The notes under the pieces were generated by a model, which saw nothing but the letters and a program-made list of their open reading frames with translations, did no database searches and had not been told where the DNA came from. From assembly GCA_030651765.1 (NCBI GenBank), contig JAUSBY010000015.1, positions 138,043 through 192,824 of the forward strand: a stretch of 54,782 nt of DNA, in the 5' to 3' direction. Made by a program: the position numbers and the translations under genes. Each line of letters starts with the position of its first letter. Position 1 is the stretch's first letter. The DNA comes from Coriobacteriia bacterium. Lineage in GTDB: Bacteria; Actinomycetota; Coriobacteriia; Anaerosomatales; Anaerosomataceae. Of the stretch, positions 36,314-42,233 are shown piece by piece.

Positions 36314-37564
36314 ATGACGAAGCGATTCAGGACGCCTGCCGGCACGGGCGTACGGAGGTTGGGCATCGTGATGGCGTTTGCTATCGCGGCGTTCGTTGTG
36401 CCGGCGTTCGCCCAGACGGTGACGATCGAGGTCGGCGGTGACGTGTTCTCCGACAAGTGCAAGCCGTGTCACGCCGACTTCACACAGACCGACAATCCCA
36501 ACTACACCTTCACGCACGGCAACCACATCACGTTCCAGTGCAGCTCGTGCCATCCGATCTTCCCGCACAAGCCGGGCGGCACCGATACGCCGACGATGAA
36601 GGACTGTTTCAACTGTCACGCGCTGTACCACGGCCCGCAGGGCGTACTCGCCAAGGGCGACTGCGAAGCATGCCATGGCAACAAGCTTCCCGATCTGCGG
36701 CCGGCGAACCATACCTTCGACTGGGCCAAGACGCCGCACGTGGAGCCTGCCAACAACGAACTCACGACGCTGTGTTCGATGTGCCACGTCAAGAACGACT
36801 GCGACGTGTGCCACGTGCAGGAGCGCGTGGCGTGGTCGCCTCCGGTACCCATGGTCTACGAGGCGGGCACCGGCTGTCTGGCGTGTCACGGCAGCCCGAA
36901 CCTCATCAAGAGCTCCTCGGAGGGAATCGTGTCCTTCCAGGTCACCGGTCTCGAGTCCTCGGCGCACCGCGACCTTGCGTGCCCGGACTGTCACATCGAC
37001 TTCCTGTACACGGAGCCCAAGCCGCCGACGCGGGTGTGGTACGTCAACGCGGGGATCTCGTGCGCCAATGGCGGTTGCCACGACCACGACGAGCAGGCTG
37101 ATGCGTATGCGGGCTCGGTGCACGCCGAGTTGGTCGCCGAGGGCGACTACACGGCCGCCACGTGCGGGTCATGCCACGGCGGTCACGACATCGCCCGGCT
37201 CGACACGCAGGCCGCGATCGACGCGCTGCACCTATCCAGCGAAGCCATGTGCGCCGAGTGCCATGAGGACCAGTGGGACAACTACGGCGACGCCTACCAC
37301 GGCGCGGCGTACAAGCGTAAGGCGATGGACGCTCCCGCATGTTGGGACTGTCATCCCGCCCACGAGGTTCTCGCTTCGGACGACCCCGACTCGACGACGA
37401 ACGCTGCCAACATCGGCGAGACGTGCGCTTCGTGCCACGAGCAGCACGGCGATGCGGGCGAGGAGTTCGCCAGGTTCTCGGCTGAGATGATCCACCGTCA
37501 GGAGGAACTGCGCGCCGACAACCTGCTCCACAAGGTCCTGTCGCTGCTACCGGGAGGTAACTAG
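36314..37564 (+). CDS. Thirteen-heme c-type cytochrome (six-heme + seven-heme modules)
   Basis: 416 residues with a signal peptide (~1-34, ending AFAQ). It has twelve CXXCH and one CX4CH (CANGGCH). Residues 49-168 hold six sites (CKPCH, CSSCH, CFNCH, CEACH, CSMCH, CDVCH) in an arrangement found twice in the next gene. Residues ~188-385 hold seven more and match the upstream seven-heme protein. Interestingly the CX4CH is the third site of this module, while in the upstream protein it is the seventh. Many extra His residues could give bis-His ligation. Start ATG 36314 is placed by the signal peptide and a GCGAGGGG site. Confidence 0.9.
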   Translation: MTKRFRTPAGTGVRRLGIVMAFAIAAFVVPAFAQTVTIEVGGDVFSDKCKPCHADFTQTDNPNYTFTHGNHITFQCSSCHPIFPHKPGGTDTPTMKDCFNCHALYHGPQGVLAKGDCEACHGNKLPDLRPANHTFDWAKTPHVEPANNELTTLCSMCHVKNDCDVCHVQERVAWSPPVPMVYEAGTGCLACHGSPNLIKSSSEGIVSFQVTGLESSAHRDLACPDCHIDFLYTEPKPPTRVWYVNAGISCANGGCHDHDEQADAYAGSVHAELVAEGDYTAATCGSCHGGHDIARLDTQAAIDALHLSSEAMCAECHEDQWDNYGDAYHGAAYKRKAMDAPACWDCHPAHEVLASDDPDSTTNAANIGETCASCHEQHGDAGEEFARFSAEMIHRQEELRADNLLHKVLSLLPGGN

Positions 37565-37570
37565 CGGTTC

Positions 37571-39160
37571 ATGACGAGACGCTCGCGCGGACGTATGGCG
37601 ATCATCACGGCGGTGGCCCTCGCGGCTGCCGTCGTGGTGGTGCTTGCCTACCCGCGCGGCGCCGCGAGCGCCGAGTCGCGCACGATAACGGTCAGCGCGC
37701 CCGCGTCCACCGCCTCGTGCATGTACTGTCACCCGACACTGGGCGGGAGTGACCGCGGCGATCTTGTCTTCGATCACGCGACGCACATCGTCGCCCAGTG
37801 CGCCGCGTGCCACTACGGTCCGGCGCATGCCGAAGGCGCGTCGCCGACGCCGCCGATGGACTCGTGTTTCACCTGCCATGACCTGCGTCACGGCCCTCAG
37901 GAACTGCTCGCCTCGGGCGAGTGCCGGTCCTGTCACCCCGAGCCGGCGCCGCTTCGGCCGGCCACACATGTCGAGGACTGGCGTGACGAGCCCCACGCGC
38001 TTGCTTCGGGTGAGGGCGTGAACCGATGCATGATGTGCCACGATGCGCCGGCCGACTGCGACAGCTGCCACACCGACGAGGGCGTGGACGTCGGGCCGAT
38101 GCCGGCGATATACCTGAGCACGGTGCCGCAGGTCTCGGCCGAGCCGACGGTCACCATCGACCCGGACGGCCCCGTTACGATGGCCCAGTGCACGTACTGT
38201 CACTTAGATATCGATGACTTCGACGTGGACGGCCTGATTTTCGGCCACGGCGCGCATCTCGAGCGCGCGTATCGCTGCGAGTCGTGCCACCCCGTCTTCC
38301 CGCACGGACCCGGGGGCACCCAGCGCATCGAGATGCGCTCGTGCTACCGGTGTCACAGCCTCGTTCACGACGGTCACGGCGAGGTCGCGACCGGCGAGTG
38401 CGAGAAGTGCCACACCGAAGACTTCGAGCTCATCCCGCCGGACCACACCCTGGAGTTCCTGACCGGCGAGCATCGTGAGCCTGCGCTCGAAGACGCCGCA
38501 TACTGCAGCCAGTGTCATACTTCCGAGTCTTGCGTGGCGTGCCACAATGGCGGCGTCGAGATGGCTGACGGGACCGAGAGCCTCCCGGTCATCCCCGCAG
38601 ACCACCGCAAGCCGCAGTGGGCCTCGGAGCACGGTGGGCTGTTCTTAGCGCAGGAAGGCCTGTGCGCCGTCTGTCACGAGCCGGCAAGCTGCCAGACGTG
38701 TCACCTCACCACGATGCCTCATCCCGGCACATGGATGACCGACCACGCGAAGATGAACGGGTCGCTCACCAACGACTGCCAGGTGTGCCACACGGATCGC
38801 GAGTTCTGCCAGGACTGCCATCACGACTCGGTCCGTTCGGTTGCGCTGATCCCGGAGAACTGCGTAGAGTGCCACGAGGAGATGAACACCGAGCCCGCCA
38901 CGGCGATCAAGGTCGCGGGTCTCGCCGAGCACGCTGTGCACTTCATAGTCGAGGAGAAGAAGGGCGAACCCTACTACTGCGATGATTGCCACATCGGGTT
39001 CGGCTCGGGCGGCATCCACGTCGTCAGCGCGGCCACCGGACCGCACGACATGCGCGTCTGCTACGAGTGCCACGGCGCGCTCGATTACCAGAACATACTC
39101 ATCGCACCGTACCGTGGGTCCGAACTTTGCTTACGGTGTCATACGGACCTCAATATCTGA
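37571..39160 (+). CDS. Twenty-heme c-type cytochrome (two six-heme modules plus eight-heme tail)
   Basis: 529 residues with an N-terminal signal/anchor (~9-34, GRMAIITAVALAAAVVVVLAY). Twenty CXXCH motifs are present. Residues 50-167 and 207-325 are two copies of the six-heme module also found in the upstream cytochrome, sharing CH-x2-FPHGPGGT and the spacing MxxCxxCHxLxH. Residues ~350-529 hold eight further sites. Heme density (one per ~26 residues) is typical of electron-wire cytochromes. No CXXCK, so no NrfA-like catalytic heme is indicated. It sits six bases after the previous gene. Confidence 0.9.
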   Translation: MTRRSRGRMAIITAVALAAAVVVVLAYPRGAASAESRTITVSAPASTASCMYCHPTLGGSDRGDLVFDHATHIVAQCAACHYGPAHAEGASPTPPMDSCFTCHDLRHGPQELLASGECRSCHPEPAPLRPATHVEDWRDEPHALASGEGVNRCMMCHDAPADCDSCHTDEGVDVGPMPAIYLSTVPQVSAEPTVTIDPDGPVTMAQCTYCHLDIDDFDVDGLIFGHGAHLERAYRCESCHPVFPHGPGGTQRIEMRSCYRCHSLVHDGHGEVATGECEKCHTEDFELIPPDHTLEFLTGEHREPALEDAAYCSQCHTSESCVACHNGGVEMADGTESLPVIPADHRKPQWASEHGGLFLAQEGLCAVCHEPASCQTCHLTTMPHPGTWMTDHAKMNGSLTNDCQVCHTDREFCQDCHHDSVRSVALIPENCVECHEEMNTEPATAIKVAGLAEHAVHFIVEEKKGEPYYCDDCHIGFGSGGIHVVSAATGPHDMRVCYECHGALDYQNILIAPYRGSELCLRCHTDLNI

Positions 39161-39190
39161 CGCATCCCTGGATGGATTGAAGGTGTGAAC

Positions 39191-40195
39191 GTGTCGTCTG
39201 TCTCCCGTGACCCCTGGCTCGAATGGGCCCTCAGGATCGTCGGCGTGCTTGTCATCGGCGCGCTGGCGTTCCTCGCGTACACGGTCTGGCAGGGTGAGCG
39301 GCAGGCGAAGCAGGGCTCGCTCGCCTCACGTGCCATCGCCACGCTCGAGGAGCAGGTACGCAAGAACCCGCAGAATCCGGACTATCGCGTCTTGCTTGGC
39401 GACGCATTCCGTGACATCGGTAGTCACGCCTCGGCGATCGAGCAGTACGACGCCGCCCTTGAACTCGAGCCAGACAACCCGAGCGCGATGAGCGGCCTGG
39501 CGCTGGTGGCGATGAACCGGCAGGAGTGGCGCACCGCGGAGGGGTACTGGCAGCAGGCGGTCGAGGTGCTGTCCAAGAACAAGTTCGCCGCCCAGGACCT
39601 GCGTCTGGAGAAGGCGTACTACTACTACGGCTTGACGCTCATACAGGTGGCCGAGTACGAGGACGCGGTCGCCTATCTCAAGGAGGCTCTGCGTATCAAG
39701 CGGAGTGACGCGGACACGCACTATGCACTCTCGGTCGCCTATCGCGAACTCGACTCGATCCCCAACCAGCGCAGCTCACTCGAGGCCGCCCTGGCGTTCG
39801 TGCCCTCGATGCCCGAGGCTAACTATGACCTCGGACTGCTGCTCGTCGCCGACGGCGACGAGGCGGGCGCTGCCGAGCTGTTCCGCCGCGCCGCCGACAA
39901 CTTCCCCGGCAAGCCCGAGCCGTTAGCCGAGCTCGAGAAGCTGGGTCCGTTCGAGGACCGGATTGTCGCCGCCCAGGGGCTCGTGGCGAGCGATCCGGCG
40001 GCCGCACTTATCGAGGGACGCGTTGCTCTCGCCCTCGAACCTGATAGTCTCGACGCGGCCCGCCTTGTTGCGCGGCTGCTGCAGCAGCTCGCAGAGCCCG
40101 ACGAGGCGAAAGCCGCGTGGGAGCGCGTGCTCGACATGGCACCGGAAGACCCCGAGGCTACCGAGGCGCTTGAGGCCCTCGGCAGTGACGCGTGA
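39191..40195 (+). CDS. Membrane-anchored tetratricopeptide-repeat protein
   Basis: 334 residues. One N-terminal TM helix (~14-36) is followed by about seven TPR-like helical pairs (PQNPDYRVLLGDAFRDIGSHASAIEQYDAALELEPDNPSA onward). The layout (TM then TPRs, beside cytochrome c genes) resembles the TPR half of CcmH/NrfG-type heme-lyase helpers, so a role in maturing or assembling the multiheme cytochromes is a reasonable guess but not shown. The start is GTG 39191 behind GAAGG; GTG 39185 is an alternative. The end overlaps a possible upstream start of the next gene. Confidence 0.82.
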   Translation: MSSVSRDPWLEWALRIVGVLVIGALAFLAYTVWQGERQAKQGSLASRAIATLEEQVRKNPQNPDYRVLLGDAFRDIGSHASAIEQYDAALELEPDNPSAMSGLALVAMNRQEWRTAEGYWQQAVEVLSKNKFAAQDLRLEKAYYYYGLTLIQVAEYEDAVAYLKEALRIKRSDADTHYALSVAYRELDSIPNQRSSLEAALAFVPSMPEANYDLGLLLVADGDEAGAAELFRRAADNFPGKPEPLAELEKLGPFEDRIVAAQGLVASDPAAALIEGRVALALEPDSLDAARLVARLLQQLAEPDEAKAAWERVLDMAPEDPEATEALEALGSDA

Positions 40196-40215
40196 CGCAG
40201 AGGGAGCGTGAATTC

Positions 40216-41760
40216 GTGACGGAACGTTCCACCGCCGATATCGGACGCTACGCGACGGAGCGGCGCAAGCGAAGCCGTGTGGTCAGGATCGCGCTGCTCG
40301 TCCTTCTCGTGCTCATACTCATGCTGCTCGCGTGGTCGGCGATGTACTACGCCGCCAACAGGAGGCTGCCGTTCCCGGTGGTCGAGTCGGTGGCGGGAGA
40401 TACCGTCAGAGCGCCCGAATTCCTCTACGCGATCTCCGGACCGGAGGGCGGAGACGCTCTTGCTCAGCCGGTCGGCGTGGCGGTCACCGCCGACGAGTTG
40501 GTGTTCGTTGTGGACGCCAAGGATCGTGTGGTGCGGTCGTATCACGCCGACGGCCGATACCGCTTCAGCTTCAACACCATCGTCAGCGACAAGGGCAGCG
40601 CGCTCGGTCTGCCGGCGCGCGTGACCATCGGCCCCGACGGGAACGTCTGGGTCACCGACCGCCGCCTCGGCAGTATCTTCGTCTTCGATCCCGATGACGG
40701 GTCGTTCGTGCGCGAGTTCATTCCCAACAGCGACGTCGTGGACACGTGGCGCCCGATCGCTCTGGCGTTCAACGCCGACGGCGACCTGTACGTCGCCGAC
40801 CTCGGACTCAACAAGCTCCACCGCATCGTCGCTTTCGATAGGGACGGCAACGAGATCGCGCGTTGGGGCAGCACCGTGCAGACCACCCATATCACCCAGG
40901 CGCCCGGAGGCTTCTACTATCCCAACGGGATCGCCTTCTCCGCCAACGGTGACGTCTTCGTCACCGACATGAGCAACCATCGGGTGCAGATCTTCACCGC
41001 CACGGGTGAGTACAAGTACCTCGTTGCTACCTCGGGCTCGCCGCTCGGTATCGTCATCGATCCCGACCAGCGCATGTATGTGGTGGACCCGTTCGCGCAC
41101 CTGGTGGACATCTACGAGCTCGACGGCGCGCGCATCACCGGCTTCGGCGGCCCGGGTCTCTCGCTCGGTCGCTTCCGCTTTCCGAGCGACATCGCGCTCG
41201 ACGAGGCTGGCCGGATGTTCGTCTCCGACCGCGAGAACAACCAGGTCCAGGTCTGGGGCTGGCCGAGCGGCATCATTCCGCCCATCGATCTGCCCGATCA
41301 GCCGCTCGAGTGGGTGTTCTGCCTCTCGCCGTTGCTGTTGCTGCTCATCCCGCTCCTGCGCCGCCGTACGTCGTTCATGACGATGCCTGACTTCATCGAG
41401 GCGATGATCGTGATCGAAGCGGTGCCGAAGATGGACGACCGCAAGTACAAGTGGCTCGTCACCGAGCCCGTCTGGGACGCGTACGCGGATCAGGCCTCCG
41501 ACGGTGTCCGCTTCGAGGACCTGCTTCACGGCGAGAGCTATTCGCGCACGGACGTCGAGGACATGATCGAGAAGTCCGGCATCGACGAGGCGACCGCGAT
41601 CGTGCTCACGATGGCCGAGCGTGCGGGCCGTCTCGCAACCGAGGATCCGGTGCTGGCCGAGGCCGCAGCGGCCCTCGATATCCCGGTCGTCAGCCGTGAG
41701 CGATTCCTTAAGGAATACGCCGCTCGCCGTACGAGCAGAACCGCTCGACGGAGCGAATAG
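40216..41760 (+). CDS. NHL-repeat beta-propeller membrane protein with C-terminal PIN-like cytoplasmic domain
   Basis: 514 residues. After a basic N-terminus come one TM helix (~21-43), an extracytoplasmic six-bladed NHL propeller (~65-350; repeats such as PNGIAFSANGDVFVTDMSNHRVQIF and PSDIALDEAGRMFVSDRENNQVQVW), a second TM helix (~364-382) and a ~120-residue cytoplasmic tail. The tail (GIDEATAIVLTMAERAGRLATEDPVL, AAALDIPVVSRERFL) reads like the second half of a PIN domain, although the first catalytic Asp is not evident. I chose GTG 40216 (GAGGGAG upstream); GTG 40192 overlapping the previous stop is possible. It shares its propeller layout with the protein encoded at 51107. Confidence 0.82.
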   Translation: MTERSTADIGRYATERRKRSRVVRIALLVLLVLILMLLAWSAMYYAANRRLPFPVVESVAGDTVRAPEFLYAISGPEGGDALAQPVGVAVTADELVFVVDAKDRVVRSYHADGRYRFSFNTIVSDKGSALGLPARVTIGPDGNVWVTDRRLGSIFVFDPDDGSFVREFIPNSDVVDTWRPIALAFNADGDLYVADLGLNKLHRIVAFDRDGNEIARWGSTVQTTHITQAPGGFYYPNGIAFSANGDVFVTDMSNHRVQIFTATGEYKYLVATSGSPLGIVIDPDQRMYVVDPFAHLVDIYELDGARITGFGGPGLSLGRFRFPSDIALDEAGRMFVSDRENNQVQVWGWPSGIIPPIDLPDQPLEWVFCLSPLLLLLIPLLRRRTSFMTMPDFIEAMIVIEAVPKMDDRKYKWLVTEPVWDAYADQASDGVRFEDLLHGESYSRTDVEDMIEKSGIDEATAIVLTMAERAGRLATEDPVLAEAAAALDIPVVSRERFLKEYAARRTSRTARRSE

Positions 41761-41861
41761 ATGAACGGATTGACACGTGTCACGCGTGCATATAGGCTTG
41801 AGCGCGTGACCTCGTAACAAGGGTTACAAGCCCACTTGGACAGGAACTTGCTTGAGTGGGC

Positions 41862-41867
41862 TACAAT
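41862..41867 (+). promoter_or_regulatory. -10 element of proximal promoter (TACAAT)
   Basis: TACAAT matches the -10 consensus at five of six positions and would start transcription near 41874, exactly where the folded leader begins (GCGTC). A TTGGACA at 41836-41842 is a poor -35 at 19-20 bases. The hexamer overlaps the right arm of the AGCCCACT/AGTGGGCT dyad, so a repressor or activator bound there would affect initiation. Confidence 0.45.
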
Positions 41868-41873
41868 GGCATA

Positions 41874-42054
41874 GCGTCTCCGAGCTTGTCGGCCTAAAGC
41901 GATGTGATCGCCACGGACTTCAAGCCGATAGGGTGTCACAGGAAACCATGACGCCTCCCGTATTTGGAAAGGAGACCTGCGGGCAAGCCCCCCGGCAAGG
42001 GGCTGCGTGCGGTGTACTCATCAGGGGTAAGGGAGGCGAGCCGATATGGCTGAA
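41874..42054 (+). promoter_or_regulatory. Structured leader RNA, candidate riboswitch (Moco/Tuco class suspected)
   Basis: Pairings I can trace: outer stem GCGTC 41874-41878 with GACGC 41950-41954; inner stem TGTCGGC 41887-41893 with GCCGATA 41924-41930; hairpin GCGAT-GTG-ATCGC 41899-41911. A second domain is closed by CGCCTCCC 41952-41959 with GGGAGGCG 42031-42038 and contains AGCCCC/GGGGCT. A small hairpin AGCC-GATAT-GGCT (42039-42051) precedes the terminator. Single-stranded CCTAAA and GGAAACC look like conserved ligand-contact segments. Because the next gene encodes a molybdopterin/tungstopterin enzyme, the Moco/Tuco class is my best guess, but I cannot run a covariance search and do not claim the class. 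Confidence 0.5.
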
Positions 42055-42099
42055 GACCGATCCGGATGCGTCGAATAGACGCACGCGGTCGGTCTTTTT
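42055..42099 (+). terminator. Intrinsic terminator in the formate dehydrogenase leader
   Basis: A long stem: GACCGA 42055-42060 with TCGGTC 42089-42094, CCG/CGG in the middle, and TGCGTC 42067-42072 with GACGCA 42078-42083 around loop GAATA, followed by five T (42095-42099). It lies 135 bases before the formate dehydrogenase start, so it can only act as a conditional terminator. Its GCGTC arm can also pair with GACGC at 41950-41954, the 3' strand of the leader's outer stem, giving an antiterminator alternative. Confidence 0.82.
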
Positions 42100-42146
42100 C
42101 GTCTTGTCCTGGTGTAGCCGCATTGTTGGATAGGAGAGAGGAGGCG

Positions 42147-42218
42147 GTGCCGAAGTACGACCTGCACTATATGGTCCCCATGGGGGGATCATACGTGGTT
42201 CCTCTGCGAACCCGCTGA
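42147..42218 (+). CDS. Possible 23-codon leader ORF or small protein
   Basis: Starting at GTG 42147, three bases after a near-perfect Shine-Dalgarno (GGAGAGAGGAGG), a 23-codon frame runs to TGA 42216-42218, 15 bases before the formate dehydrogenase ATG. It encodes MPKYDLHYMV followed by a short aromatic/basic tail. It could be a coupled leader peptide that carries ribosomes into the next gene, a small protein, or chance. The main gene has its own ribosome site (GGAAGGGAAG). Confidence 0.3.
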   Translation: MPKYDLHYMVPMGGSYVVPLRTR

Positions 42219-42233
42219 ACGGAAGGGAAGAGA

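Larger units (their letters stand above)
41761..42233 (+). promoter_or_regulatory. 473-base leader of the formate dehydrogenase operon
   Basis: This is the only stretch in the window longer than 300 bases without a recognised gene, apart from a tiny possible ORF near its end. It holds two possible promoters. One is TTGACA 41770-41775 with TATAGG 41791-41796 (15-base spacer, short), overlapping a perfect palindrome TGACACGTGTCA. The other is a -10 TACAAT at 41862-41867. A dyad GTAAC-N4-GTTAC is at 41814-41827 and an 8-bp hairpin AGCCCACT/AGTGGGCT at 41829-41862. A folded RNA with a terminator follows (see separate entries). Confidence 0.6.

Noticed and set aside
35380-39160. Nitrite reductase (NrfA) or octaheme reductase
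   Set aside because: There is no CXXCK or other catalytic heme motif, and the module pattern is that of electron-transfer cytochromes.
41761-41817. 18-codon frame beginning directly after the NHL-PIN gene
   Set aside because: It has no ribosome site or recognisable content and overlaps promoter-like and palindromic elements.
41899-41930. tRNA-Sec (selC)-like anticodon arm (CTTCAAG) in the FDH leader
   Set aside because: The flanking bases do not form a 5-bp anticodon stem around the UCA triplet, there is no T-arm (TTCGANTC) and no acceptor pairing. The segment is better explained as part of the folded leader.
41874-42054. Cyclic-di-GMP (GEMM) riboswitch
   Set aside because: The CGGCCTAAA segment recalls one part of GEMM-I RNAs, but the hallmark GGGCAAACC and GACGCAAAG segments are missing.
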